Source: Letharia columbiana (lineage: Eukaryota; Ascomycota; Lecanoromycetes; Lecanorales; Parmeliaceae). Taken from it: a stretch of DNA of 64,000 bases. Under the pieces are notes generated by a model, which was not told the origin of the DNA, made no database searches, and saw only the letters and a program-made list of their open reading frames with translations. The stretch lies in assembly GCF_014066305.1 (NCBI RefSeq), contig NW_023501087.1, positions 1 to 64,000 on the forward strand. Direction: 5' to 3'. Of the stretch, positions 34,030-44,998 are shown piece by piece; positions within the stretch are counted from its first letter, which is position 1; every line of letters starts with the position of its first letter. A program made the position numbers and the translations under genes.

Positions 34030-35412
34030 TCATCGCTCTTGGTCACTGTGTTCTGCGGGCGTTCCTATTACCGGCGTAGCAGCAGGCGTACTCCCTGTAA
34101 TCTGAATTGCCGGCAACCTCTCCCCAACCCTCAAGCTCGGCAACCTTGGCACACCCTCCCCCCTCCCGGCCACGGGACTCGTATAAGGCGGCGCGTCCTC
34201 ATACTCCGGTGGTTCGCCCATCGGTGGGGACGGTTCACTACTTGTCCCTACGCTCGGCGTACGCATGGTCGGATCACTGCCGCTACCGCTTCTATCCTCC
34301 GACGAACTCTGGGGCGTCATGTCCGCGAGTTCGCTATCGGTCGTCATGACGGATTCCGCAGAAGCGGCTCGAGCATGGGAGTGGAAGCGGTGGGTAGGGA
34401 GGTGGAACAGGGAGCTGCGCCGCGAAGATGAGGCGTTGCGCTGGTCACCGCCCATGCTTGCTGCAGAATCGAGAAGAGGGCGATGGTCTGATTCGACACT
34501 ATCGGCTCGTAACCTCGAGCCATCATGGCGTGCGAGACCTAGCTCAGCATAGCTAACGGAGCTGACACGGCGGTCGTTGCTAGAAGCACGGGCCTGGTGG
34601 TCTGCTATCATTGAGCTGGCGCTGGCAGCTGCGATGGGCAAGCTGGTTGTGCTACTGCCTGCACTCGCAGAACTTCCAGCACGGGCTCGAGCGCGTGCTT
34701 CACTTTGGAGACGGAGTTGTTCGAGACGTGCCCAGTCGCCTGCTTCTCTCGCTTCCTGACGTTCTCTTCGACGGTCGTTGCGTTCATTGATTTCCTGTCG
34801 CCGCGTTTGTCGGATCTGGTAGAGTGATTCCATGTCCTGCTCTCTTCGCTCTTCTTCCTCTTCTGCTGTTTCTGGAAATTCGACAACAGTGTCCACGCCA
34901 CCGCGTTCGCCTTCACGAGCTATGAGGCGTTCATGGGGGTGAGGTGTTGGGTGATAGGGAGGAAGCGTCATGATGCTGCGAATGGAAGTGTTACGATTGA
35001 CGCCATCGTTTGGCGGAATCTCGGCCAGAGAATGCATGGTAGATTCTCTCGTTGATGTATTGGTTGCAACGTATGAAGTCTCTTGATCCTGTATGCTCCT
35101 GGCGCCCGACTTCTTCTTGAACGGAAGTAGGCGTCCAGCCTTGTTCGTCCAAGAGCGCCATCTCGGGTCCTTCTTTGGGCTGGTGGAGTAGTTAGGAGGC
35201 CGTCGCTTTGCAACATAGACGTAGACTGCTATTAGTATGAAAGTGAGGGCGACTGCGATTGCTATGCCCTGCGCTGCGAGTCAGCCCCCATTTTCAAGGT
35301 TGTGCAGATTGCTTGTGGAACATACGATAACAACAGGTTTCGTCGAGCCCGATTGCAGACCCGTTGGCTTGGAAGTATTAGTCGCCCTCGCGGCGAGAGG
35401 AGCGACGGGCAT
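34030..35412 (-). CDS. Single-pass membrane protein with PY motifs
   Basis: Two exons, 35412-35326 and 35268-34030 (57-nt intron, phase 0), give 441 aa. A short Ser/Thr-rich extracellular or lumenal N-terminus is followed by one transmembrane helix at about residues 29-49 ('[20 protein letters not shown]', split from the N-terminus by the intron) and a basic stop-transfer 'KRRP'. The cytosolic region has an acidic/Arg-rich predicted coiled coil ('[28 protein letters not shown]') and a long Ser-rich disordered tail. Three PPxY-type motifs (LPPY, PPEY, APPY) could bind WW domains of a Rsp5/NEDD4 ubiquitin ligase. Such one-span PY proteins include ligase adaptors, but that role is inferred. Family conserved among filamentous ascomycetes as far as I can judge; no name known. 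Confidence 0.75.
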
Positions 35413-36294
35413 GTTGAAGCCAAGAAGCTTCGGTTCGGCCGCCGAGTCAAGGCGGCCAAGGAAAGGATCCCCGGTGATGGGCGCTGTTACCTTACTGATT
35501 GAGGTGGGACAATGGCAGCACTGTTGAATTGTGTCAACTCATAAGGTGTCCTCTCTGTCTCTCTCTCTTTTCAAAATGATTAAAATTGATAAGTAGGTCT
35601 GGTAGAGCTGTTGGATGATGTTGTTACTCGTCCAGACCTGAATTCGTTCGTAAAGAAACAGGGAAACTCAACGGTCGGGCATAGAGTAAGCTTGCGTAAG
35701 GCTGAGATCAGCCAGTGAATCCAGCAATATTCAAGATCTCAAGTGTACACTCAATGATTGGATGGCCAGAATTACACTCGATATCTATTCACCCTGCGTG
35801 TTATCCTTTGTTTTTGACTTATTCTTGAAAGCTGAGACTGCCCAGTTCACAAACGCATCTGTTCGGCGGCTACATGCAGCTACGGAGGATTGTTTCACTC
35901 GCAAAAATATACAGATATCTCGCCATACATGCGAACTTATTCACTGCCTCTGTTCGCTAATTTGTTTGCCCCATCCCAAGGTCACCATTGGAGCGTTCTG
36001 CTTCCGTATGGTCCAAAGCATCGTACGCTGCCTGACGGTTTGCCGCTTTGGGCCCTGGTAAGTCCTATGAGCTTGCTTGCGATCGTGCACTTGAGCCGGT
36101 CGATGTTGTCTCTCTGGGGCTCATCTTTAGAGGATTGGAGTAGCACTTGTGGCTAGCATGTGTCAAGCACGTTGCAAGATGGGTTAAATTCCCATGAGTT
36201 TCAGCAATTGATCGGCGCGCGCTGGGTGGAGTGATTCGGCATGTCTCGAATTGTACAGCCTTCTGCCGCATGGATGCTTGGGAACTCGATGGCT
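35413..36294. other. intergenic, no gene seen
   Basis: Promoter of the PY-motif membrane protein and 3' region of the FBXO31-like gene. A CT-rich run (CTCTCTGTCTCTCTCTC) lies at about 35550-35568. No supported frame. Confidence 0.45.
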
Positions 36295-38014
36295 TCATTC
36301 GGTCAGACAGTCATCGATGTTAACTCTTTTATAGAAAGAGATGTGGCCGAAATCCTGCAAAATGGATTAGCGAGAGGGAATGACACAGTGGTCACAGATA
36401 TACTCGACTCACCTCCCAATATTGTGCCAGAGAGTCATGAGAGATCATGATCAACTGCGACGATATGAATCTGTCATCCCGATACCCTCTTCCAGCGATA
36501 TGACCCCAGCTTCTGACCGTTCTTGCTCCGTCGAACATTTGCTCTTTTGCTACACGTATTAGCCCATTCGGTCCGATATCCTCCGCAATCCAGGTATATT
36601 CTCCTCTAGGAACGTTAATGTCGCCCGTCAATTTGATGGCCTCTAGTCTGCCCGAAGGGCCTTCCGCAGCTGAGGCTTGAGCGTCTGGGTGTGCAAGGCT
36701 ATCATCCTGAGTCGTTGTGGTTCCTTGCGCTTCTTTGTCAAACCCATTCCCAAAATCTTCCATTGGTTGCCGTGTAGAGGGGCCTCCAGTCTCCACAATA
36801 TGGTCCGAAGGAACCAAAATCTGGCTCTCTATAGCTTCCGCTGAACGCCGGACACGGTCTGGGTCTTGCAGCCCCATATCGGCATCAGCCATTGCCATAG
36901 CCATGCCTTGCGGCAAGGAGCCTGTCGATGGTGTCCTAGAAAGGGCCATGGGCGATTCAACATCACGCTGTAACACGAGTAGGAACTCGCAGCCGTGGCC
37001 CGAATAGTCTCCAACCCAAATCCCCTGCCACGGCTTTTCCTTAGTAGGCATGTAAGACTCCTCAAGCAGCGTACTGAAAGTCATGACTTCCTCTGCCATC
37101 CGCACTGCGTTCAAAGGCTGTATCAAATTGGAAAACTCCAGCCATTTCCGTATTCTGAAGGTTCGGTCACTCATGAGATCCAACGTCTGAGGCCGATGTT
37201 CCTCTGTTCGGAACTTGGTTGCAGATTCATTGCGTACTCGGTCTTTCGCGGGAATGTTAGCAGGTGGCCAAAGCGCCATGGCGGTGGTTTGTAGGGCTTT
37301 GGGGATTGGCCGGCAGAGAGATATCATTGAGCAGATGCCGTGCGTTGTTCCCGTCTGCATGGCAACTTCCTTCTGCAACCGGTTGTCATTGTAATGGATA
37401 CCTGTGTTAAAACCAAGCTTGATCACTGGATCATCGAGCCACAGCCTGACCCTAGGGTTGAAGGTGTGAATGATAACCTCACGGTTGTGCGCCCATGTCT
37501 CATAAGTATGAGCCCCATGCTCTGCAAGAAGCCGAAAGGCCTCGATGCAACCATTTTGACTATTGTAACGTGCCAGTATCAACAGCCCGTTGTTGGGGAC
37601 ATCGGCAAACCATATCTTGTTCTGGACCAAGAACCAGTAGGGATGATTGGCAATGTAGACCTCTCTCCAGCTCTTCGCTGGCGATGGAGACTCGAGAGCG
37701 CCAGAGCCAGGTACGTTATTCCGAACGAATGGCATCCATAGAAGATCATTGAGGGCGTGGGAGCGTAGGAGACCACAAGTGCGTGACAAGCTGGCGAGGG
37801 AAGCAGGAGGGAGGAAGGCGAGGATGTGACTGATAATCTCAGCAGGTAGAGCTTCGAGGTTTGAGGTCCGCGGAGTCATGGTATTGCGAGGATCGAGGTG
37901 CACTGGTTCGATTGCTTCAGGTGTGGCGGTCGATTCTTTGACGATGGGACCAGAGACGGTGGATGATGGTAAGGATGTCGAAGGGGACTTCAAGAGTGCA
38001 ATGATGCTCTCCAT
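36295..38014 (-). CDS. F-box protein, FBXO31-like
   Basis: Exon 1 is 38014-36413 and exon 2 is 36354-36295, separated by a 58-nt intron (GTGAGT...GCAG, phase 0), for 553 aa. The F-box is at residues 52-98 ('LEALPAEIISHILAFLPPASLASLSRTCGLLRSHA...LW'). The C-terminal half has the FBXO31-type pattern 'WQGIWVGDYSGHGCEFLLVLQ', 'GRLEAIKLTGDINVPRGEYTW', 'GHIAGRGYRDDRFISSQLIMISHDSLAQYWE', and after the splice 'DFGHISFYKRVNI'. Without the second exon the protein would end in a nonsense tail, so the intron is well supported. The predicted role is substrate receptor of an SCF ubiquitin ligase. An insertion of about 140 residues with low complexity sits between the two conserved C-terminal blocks. Confidence 0.88.
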
Positions 38015-38869
38015 CTTTGGGATGATTGTTCAATGCCCAGCTAGCAAGAGTCCAACATTCCAAGTCTGCTCCGCGAGCCGGCAAAATAATGACGATAGTA
38101 AAAAGGTGAAAAGAAGGCTTTCTCGCTTATGTGTTCTAGCGCAATCTTCCGCGAGGCCACAGATTGCTCTTGCCTAAAGCTCATTACGATGCTTGACTGC
38201 ATGGCATTCATCTTCATGAATAATGATGTGATTAACGTGAATGACGAGACTTTATGCGGCTGAGTTGCAATTCTAGGAAGGTGGCATACGCTCCAAACTT
38301 TGGTACAACGGAAACATACTTTAGCCCAAGAGTACCTAGGTCCTAGAGGGTAAGGTACTTTACCTGACCACTGACCCCACCCCAGATCCCCATAGCTCAT
38401 GCCAGATTCGCGGCAATCTGCATCCATGATACGAGACATATACATGCTCCTTCTTCAAGGAGACAAGCCGACTACATCATCTGCTGCCAGGCGAGCCGAG
38501 GTGGAAGATGAAGTGCGATAAGTTGTACCTTCGTATTAAGTATCAGCGTGACAGCCAATACCTCCCAGAAAACGGAACGAGAAGCTAAGAACCCAAGCAC
38601 TAGCGATTTAGGTTCAAGTCACGAGATCCAATCGTTCTACGCGCCAAGACTTCTTCTCAGACGCGCCGTTGTTGAGCCTTACAGGGCTTAGGCTTTGTTT
38701 ACAAACATCAAGGTATGACTGCAGCCTACAAAGCTTCGAGCTCCATCTCCAGCACTCCTTTGTTTACCACAGCTGTTTTTGCTGTTGACACTTGCTCAAC
38801 ACGCGATCCTTTTGCTCAAATTCATGCTCTTTCTCTCTCTTTTCCTTCCTTCCTACATCTCCAGAGCCA
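38015..38869. other. divergent promoter region
   Basis: 855 bp between the FBXO31-like gene (minus) and the coiled-coil gene (plus). The last 60 bases before the ATG are CT-rich (TTTCTCTCTCTTTTCC). No gene seen. Confidence 0.5.
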
Positions 38870-40900
38870 ATGCACAATAGCCGCCTCGCAATGGCAATGA
38901 ACACTCCTCAAGTCGAAGTGGTGGACATCACAGACGACAGACCTCTAGCTGTTCGTCGAAAGCGACGCATCAGTACTGGGCTTGTGGATCCCGTAGACAT
39001 ACCGAAGTTGGAGCCAAGTGTCGAAGTTGAAGAGAGCTCTCGAGAGGCTCCCAAGACGCCCACCAAGTCCAAGAAACGAGTGCGCTTTTCGGACCCAGGT
39101 CCCGAGCTTTCAGCGCCATCTACATCCACCGGACTCACCCCTTACCTCAAGCGAACAACCTTCACCCCACGGGCTCAGGGACCTTCAACGCCACGGCTAC
39201 TGGCCGCCGGCACAAGACGTCTTTCGCTTCCCGTACAATTATCGACGTCACTACCATCTCCATCCCTGTCACCGTCACCAGGCCCATTTTCAGGCGAATT
39301 TCAATTCGCCCCGCTGCGTCAAGTACTCGATAACCGGCTGAAGCGGCGCTTAAGGAGAAACAATCTGAGTGGTGAGATCAATGACATAGACGAGGAAAAG
39401 AAATCAAAAAGGAAGTTGGAGCAAGAGATACAAAGCCTCAAGGATGAGCTGGCAGTGGCCAAACAGTCCGGCAAAGAACACAGCGATGGATCGGACGGAG
39501 AAGCAGCGGGTGCTGAGAGAATCCGAGAGTTGGAGCAACAGCTGGTCGAGCTGAGGAGAGAGATGCGCGAGCGATCAACAACTGCTGAACCTGTCGCTGG
39601 GAGTGATGACCTCCCGGACACGGTATCATCGCCTATGGAGATCTTTGTTGACAACGCAGATGAAGATTTTATTGCAACAAATTTCGACGACAATGGAGCT
39701 CTTCAAGACCAGACCCCGGTCGGAGTCCTGCAGCCTGTCAACGAAGCGGGAACTCAGGTCGCACTGCCTTCGCCCACTCACACTGAGACATTCCGTTTCG
39801 CTAGGATTTCACTGGAGTACCTCTTTCCCGGAGAAATCGCGCTTGGTCTCATTCCCGAGGACCCAAAGCCATTGCTCGACGTCATGCTCGACCGCATGCG
39901 AACTCTAAAGGCTCAAGCCTTTATGGCAGAAGGTTCATTGAAAGCTACCGAAACCCAAGAATCAAATTTGCGAAACCAATTCAATGCAGTGCTTGCACAA
40001 TTGGACCGTGCACGTGTCTATGCCGACGACTTGAGCAAGCGTCACTCAAACGAAAAAACCAGAGCCGACAATGCGCAAGCGAGAGTGAGCATGCTGGAAA
40101 CAAGCCTCCAGAACACGTCGAGCAAGGCGACGGACTTGGCAAGGGATGTTGACGAGAAAGAACGCTCAATTGGAAAGCTTCAGGACGCGCTTGAATCTTA
40201 CAGAATCGAAGTTGGCAAGCTTGAAATGCTCGTCACTAGAAGCGAAGGCGAACATGATACAGCCATCTCTCAGCTGCGCTCCGAAATGGATGAAGCTGTT
40301 GCAGACCTTGAGTGTCACGTCGCCGCAGAGACTAGGGGAAGACGTGAAGCTGAGCAGGAAGTGCAGGAGAGGAATGTGAGAATCAAAGAGCTCAAGGTTC
40401 GCGAGCAAGAACTTCAGGCCGCGGTCAATGAGAAGCAGGAAGTCATTCGGGAGACCGAGGCAGTCTTCGCTGAGGAGAGGACTGGAAGGGAGCGAGAAGT
40501 TGGCGGGCTGAATGTGACGATTGGGCAACTGAGTACTGACCTTTCGGAATGCAAGGCCAAAGTGGCCGCCGCCGAGGAGAAGCAACAACTGCTGATGAGA
40601 AAATTGCAAGAAGAGCGTGACGCAGGCTTGCGTGCTGTTGAAGCTGTGCAGACTGAGCTCGCAAGCTGCACGGAGAAAGCCGAGGGAGTCAAGATTGCTC
40701 ATGTGAAGGACGTGCAGATGAGGGGAGCCGAGGTGACGGAGCATAAAGGTCTCCTAACCCCTGTCAGTGTGACGAGATTCAGAGATGTGGAGGGCTATGT
40801 AGAATTCAGACGTGGTAAGAAGGGAAAGCGACCTGACAGTGGGATTGGAGTCCTGGAGGAGGACGAGGATGAGGATATGATCATGGCTGATGATTTGTAA
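38870..40900 (+). CDS. Coiled-coil protein of unknown function
   Basis: Single exon, 676 aa from the ATG at 38870; in-frame ATGs at 38891 and 38897 are equally possible starts. The N-terminus is disordered and basic with 'VEVVDITDD', which resembles a SUMO-interacting motif, and 'KKRVRFSDP', which resembles a PP1-docking RVxF. A short globular block, 'ISLEYLFPGEIALGLIPEDPKPLLDVMLDRM', near residue 320 is followed by about 250 residues of heptad coiled coil. The C-terminus has 'GLLTPVSVTRFRDVEGYVEFRRGKKGKRPDSG' and an acidic end. The composition suggests a nuclear or chromosome/spindle scaffold, but no named family is recognised. Confidence 0.78.
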   Translation: MHNSRLAMAMNTPQVEVVDITDDRPLAVRRKRRISTGLVDPVDIPKLEPSVEVEESSREAPKTPTKSKKRVRFSDPGPELSAPSTSTGLTPYLKRTTFTPRAQGPSTPRLLAAGTRRLSLPVQLSTSLPSPSLSPSPGPFSGEFQFAPLRQVLDNRLKRRLRRNNLSGEINDIDEEKKSKRKLEQEIQSLKDELAVAKQSGKEHSDGSDGEAAGAERIRELEQQLVELRREMRERSTTAEPVAGSDDLPDTVSSPMEIFVDNADEDFIATNFDDNGALQDQTPVGVLQPVNEAGTQVALPSPTHTETFRFARISLEYLFPGEIALGLIPEDPKPLLDVMLDRMRTLKAQAFMAEGSLKATETQESNLRNQFNAVLAQLDRARVYADDLSKRHSNEKTRADNAQARVSMLETSLQNTSSKATDLARDVDEKERSIGKLQDALESYRIEVGKLEMLVTRSEGEHDTAISQLRSEMDEAVADLECHVAAETRGRREAEQEVQERNVRIKELKVREQELQAAVNEKQEVIRETEAVFAEERTGREREVGGLNVTIGQLSTDLSECKAKVAAAEEKQQLLMRKLQEERDAGLRAVEAVQTELASCTEKAEGVKIAHVKDVQMRGAEVTEHKGLLTPVSVTRFRDVEGYVEFRRGKKGKRPDSGIGVLEEDEDEDMIMADDL

Positions 40901-41429
40901 ATTTGCAAGCAAGCAAGCGGTAATATTGTGGCAGGAGTTCTGAGCTTCTGTACATTGTACGCATCTTTCTCAGCTCATAGTACAAACTATCCACTCACCA
41001 ATGGCCTCGATCACAATCATCAAAAGTTGATGTTTCTCTTGATGTGTCAGGGGTGAAATTGATGCCAGAAGTTCAAGGCATCACGTTCATTCCTCGTAAG
41101 GCTGATATATTGGCGTCTAGAGGTAGGCCCACTCTACGAAGGTAATTTAATCTGCCCTGGACCTATCCACCATTAAGCCAAATAGATTGGCAAATATGCT
41201 TTCAATTCCATTTCCATTTGGCCCTGTCCTCTAGCTGTACGACAACCTTTACCTCGCCCTCACCAGCCAATCATCCCAAAACTCCATCCAGAAACAAAAA
41301 ACCGCCTACCTACCTACCAATTACCCTTTCCCTCTTCAGCGCACACCCTGCGCCATTCCCCGTCTAACTACCTAGACCTCGCCGCACTCCCCAATCCAAC
41401 CCGAACATCTCCAGCCCACCACCACAACC
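40901..41429. other. intergenic, promoter of MRPS8
   Basis: CT- and CA-rich leader from about 41230 to the ATG. No other gene seen. Confidence 0.45.
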
Positions 41430-42085
41430 ATGTCCCTCGTCCTCCTCGCCCACGCCTGCTCCCACCTCCAAAACGCCTCCAAGGCGCGCCTCGGCCTGAC
41501 CTCCCTGCCCTCCACGACCCAACTGCACACCCTGCTCCTCCAGCTGCAGAAGTGCGGCTACGTCAACACGGTCGTGGTCGGCGGGCCCACGCCGCCGCCG
41601 CCGAGCGCGTTGGCGCCGACCATGAGTGCGAACCCGGAGGCGAGGAGGGAGATCGGCGGGGGGGGCACGTTGCGTTTTGGGGGAGGGGTGACGTGGGGAG
41701 GGAGGGAGGAGGAGGGGAGGGGGAAGGGGAAGGGGAAGGGGAAGGGGGAGGGGAAGAGGGGTCCGGGAGCGGCGATGTGTGGGAGCCGGTTACGCAGGAG
41801 AATGTCTCGTCGCGGCGGTTGTGGGTGGGGTTGAAATATTACAACAGCCGGCCCGTGCTGGAGAAGATGCGGTTGGTGTCGAAACCTACGCGGCGGGTGT
41901 GGATGCCTATTGGGGATATAGAGGCGTTGGTGAAGGGGGAGAGGAGGGGGTATGTGAATGGTTTGAGGGGCATCGGGGAGAGCATGTTTGTGACGACGGA
42001 TCGGGGGATTATGGAGGCGAGGGAGTGTGTGGAGAGGAGGATTGGGGGGATGTTGCTGTGTCGGGTTAATCCTGTGTCCTGGTGA
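41430..42085 (+). CDS. MRPS8: Mitochondrial ribosomal protein uS8m, frame broken in a G-rich tract
   Basis: The N-terminal frame from 41430 reads 'MSLVLLAHACSHLQNASKARLGLTSLP...LLLQLQKCGYVNTVVVGGPTPPPP', and a second frame ending at 42085 reads 'WEPVTQENVSSRRLWVGLKYYNSRPVLEKMRLVSKPTRRVW...GESMFVTTDRGIMEARECVERRIGGMLLCRV'. Both are clear uS8m halves and lie in the right order, but in different frames. The switch must occur within the low-complexity GGGA/GGGGAAGG tract at about 41645-41775. I see no convincing intron there, so the simplest readings are an insertion/deletion in a G run (sequencing error) or a real mutation. The product is an essential small-subunit mitoribosomal protein, so error is more likely than loss. 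Confidence 0.85.
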
Positions 42086-42434
42086 AAAGGGAAAGGGGGG
42101 CAATAGATTCATTCGAGTATGGTGTTAGCGTTGCCTGGGTTGCATTGGTCGATGTCTCGAGTGTACAAAGAGGAAGAATCTTCCATGCTGAGGTTTGCAG
42201 GCCAAAGACACAGCTGCAAACCGAATATTACAGAGCTGATTGATTAACGCACGAGGGCAAGCTTATTAATTGTACATACTGCCAGCTTTCAAAGCTAGCT
42301 ACGCTCCGGTGAGATGCCATTAAATGCACCGTGGTATAGAACTCCAAGCCCTCAGCTTATGTTCTCAAACGCTAGAATCTCAGACCTGCTGCAAACGACG
42401 GGACCAGACCGCCGAGACCAGCAGCAATTTCGCA
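42086..42434. other. convergent 3' region
   Basis: Between MRPS8 and the minus-strand disordered-protein gene. Nothing else seen. Confidence 0.4.
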
Positions 42435-44090
42435 TCATTGCGATGGAAGTGAAGCAGCAGATGCCAAAGCAGCGTCATCAATGCCGTTGTCTACTCCAGT
42501 TGTTTTTGGGGCTTCGCTGGAATCAGCCGGGGTTTGTACCGGTGGTGATGGAGCTAAATCCGTTGGCTGACCCCCCTTCGTTTCGACATTCTCGCTCTTC
42601 GCTTTCTCACTTCCATCACTTTGTCTTATGTTCCTTACCCCGTTAGTCTTCTTGGGTGGGGTTTTGGCTTCCACCTTTTCGTGCGTTTTCTGGGATGAGC
42701 TCTGAGTTGGACGCATCATTCTGTCCAGGAAACTCCCTTCCGGGGCCTTTGAGCTTACGCTACTCAGCCGCGACTTTGGCTTATCTTTTGCCTTTTCTGC
42801 CGGCTTCGAGCCGGCAGGCAGCGATGTACGAGCCGGCTTTTGCCGCAGCGATGTTGGATTCGAGGGGACGCGGTCCCTGGGTTTGGTTGCAGCGGCCGAT
42901 GCTGCGTCGAGTTTGGCGGCAGATGCGGCGGTTGATGCAGTAGCCGAGCCAGGTAGTCGGACAGGACGTGTTGGGGACTTTGGACGCGGCTTAGTGAATG
43001 ACGGTGGGGATGTGGGACCTAGTTTCTTCCCTGGCTTCTGTGCGGGCTTCGACGCCGCTGCAGGGGCTTTTGGTACCACAGATGGCCGACTTGGTCTTTC
43101 AGCAGTCGTACTCTTTGCATCCTTAAGGACATCGTTCTTTGGCTCTTTCGAAGCAGCTGACTTTGGTGATATCTTTTTGGTGAGCGGTTGCTTGCTAGGC
43201 GTTGCTGTATTTTGGGGTGTAGTGGGCGTGGGGATTGTGGACGTTTGGGTCTTGTTCTCGGCCTTTGCCTTAGTGGAGGTTGCTGGCTGAACAGCTGATT
43301 TCTTTCCAATAACAGAAGGACGAGAAGCTATCTTGGGTTTGGACTGCAATCCAGTCTTTTGTGCCGGAGACTCCTTTGGCTTGCCGTTGGGCGTTGGAGT
43401 GCTAGGGCCGTTGGCCTGTTGTTGCGAAGATTGCGTTAGCTCAGCAGCCGCTTCATTTTCTCGGGCGTTCGACGCTTCGCCCTTGTTTTCATCTTGCTCG
43501 AACGGTGACCCTTTCAGTATAGACCCCAACGGCGACGCTGCCCCATCTAGAGCAGCCCCACCGGAGACTGCAGCTACTTCCTTTGGATCTGATGGTAGCA
43601 TAGCAGCAGTATTGTCTTCCGCAGTAGAATTTGGCTTGTCCGGATTGGCAACCGAAAGGACACCATTCATTATTCCCGACTTCTTTTGAGGTGTGACGTC
43701 CTTTTTCGGAGAAATCTTGGGTGTCGTCTGTTTAGGCGTGTTCACCTGCCTTTGGGTAGCTTTTTGAGGGGTCGACTCAATGCCATTGGGCTTCGGCTTT
43801 TCCACCGCCCCGTTCATTGTAGATTCTGCGATCCCGTCACCATTTACTACGTCACCCTCATTACCCAATTCTTCAGATGCATTGTAGTCCCCCATCTCTC
43901 CACTAGGCTCGACAGCAATAAAACTCGTTCGAACTTTCGAGATAGGACGTGAGGCGTCGCCTGTCACGCTCAACGATGCAGCTGGAGAGCGGCCGCGGGA
44001 AGGAGGGGAGGTGGATTCGTCCTTTTGTTCGAATTTTGCCCGCAAGGAAGCAACACCGCTTGGTCCGCTTGGTGAGATGCCTGCTGACAT
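42435..44090 (-). CDS. Large intrinsically disordered Ser/Pro/Lys-rich protein
   Basis: 551 aa from the ATG at 44090 ('MSAGISPSGPSGVASLRAKFEQK'); the frame continues upstream but without an ATG. Nearly all of the sequence is low-complexity Ser, Pro, Thr, Lys and Ala, with repeated 'TPK', 'KSP' and 'KPA' words. Two short blocks look conserved: the N-terminal 'VASLRAKFEQ' and 'GSFLDRMMRPTQSSSQKTHEKVE' in the C-terminal third. It has no globular domain, signal peptide or membrane segment. Fungal proteins of this type are often annotated as mucin-like, but it is intracellular by appearance. Function unknown. Confidence 0.7.
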   Translation of the reverse strand: MSAGISPSGPSGVASLRAKFEQKDESTSPPSRGRSPAASLSVTGDASRPISKVRTSFIAVEPSGEMGDYNASEELGNEGDVVNGDGIAESTMNGAVEKPKPNGIESTPQKATQRQVNTPKQTTPKISPKKDVTPQKKSGIMNGVLSVANPDKPNSTAEDNTAAMLPSDPKEVAAVSGGAALDGAASPLGSILKGSPFEQDENKGEASNARENEAAAELTQSSQQQANGPSTPTPNGKPKESPAQKTGLQSKPKIASRPSVIGKKSAVQPATSTKAKAENKTQTSTIPTPTTPQNTATPSKQPLTKKISPKSAASKEPKNDVLKDAKSTTAERPSRPSVVPKAPAAASKPAQKPGKKLGPTSPPSFTKPRPKSPTRPVRLPGSATASTAASAAKLDAASAAATKPRDRVPSNPTSLRQKPARTSLPAGSKPAEKAKDKPKSRLSSVSSKAPEGSFLDRMMRPTQSSSQKTHEKVEAKTPPKKTNGVRNIRQSDGSEKAKSENVETKGGQPTDLAPSPPVQTPADSSEAPKTTGVDNGIDDAALASAASLPSQ

Positions 44091-44764
44091 GACTGAAGCA
44101 TCAAGCACTGTTAGCAAATGCAATGCTGGCAACTGTGGTTGTGGGGTCCAGGTAAAAAGTGAGGCATGGTTGGGCAGAGTTGCATTAGGCCTAAGCGCGT
44201 CTTGAGGAATGGAATGTTTGCTGACAGGCGGAATAGACTCACAATTCTCGGACTAAATGAGCGTGTCTGCTTTGATTGTGCAAACGTGTTCTGGCTTGCT
44301 AGAGAAACGGTGACTGAACTGGAGCTCGAGCAAGTTGCTTAGGGGTTTAAAAGGAGTGTTTACATATTATTTTTGAAGGTGATTAATCAATCTTGTTTCC
44401 TCGCTACGCCTTCCTCGTTGGGAATGAACTACATCCTATTTTAAGGTTTTCCTACCACATTTGTTCAATTACAATCGTCATATTGTCACAACTGGTTGGA
44501 ATTCCTCTTCCAACGACAACATTCTTTGGGTCCCTGCACCGTCCAGCATATCCAAGACTGGGCCCTGCCTCCGCCAATTACATGCTCTAGACAAATCGTC
44601 GAGTCTTTCGAAATGGTCCAGCCATCGAGTAGCCCAAGCGGCAATTTCGATATATCATACCACTAGAAGAATCCGTTATCCAAACGACAATGGCTTCTGT
44701 CCTTTACTTTCTTGATCATCGAGGTGCTGAAGAGCTTGTGGGTCACATAGAGTATTCGGCTGTG
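44091..44764. other. intergenic region
   Basis: Promoter of the disordered-protein gene and 3' region of the polyQ gene. Short frames only. Confidence 0.4.
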
Positions 44765-44966
44765 TCAGCCTATTTTCTTCTCCAATTTTTTGAAGAAGCG
44801 ATTGACCTTCTTGTCAACATTTTCCACACCGTGCTCGAGTCTGCCTTGCGGCTGTTTTGACGATTTTGACGGCTTGCGCCCATGAGTCTCTTCTTCTGTC
44901 GGTCTGTACACTTGACTATGAACATCGTATTCATTACCTTCATTGTGATGGTGGTGATGGTGCTGC

Positions 44967-44998
<32 letters not shown>

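Noticed and set aside
42656..43689. Plus-strand frames opposite the disordered protein
   Set aside because: The minus strand has one 551-codon frame from an ATG; the plus frames are broken pieces.
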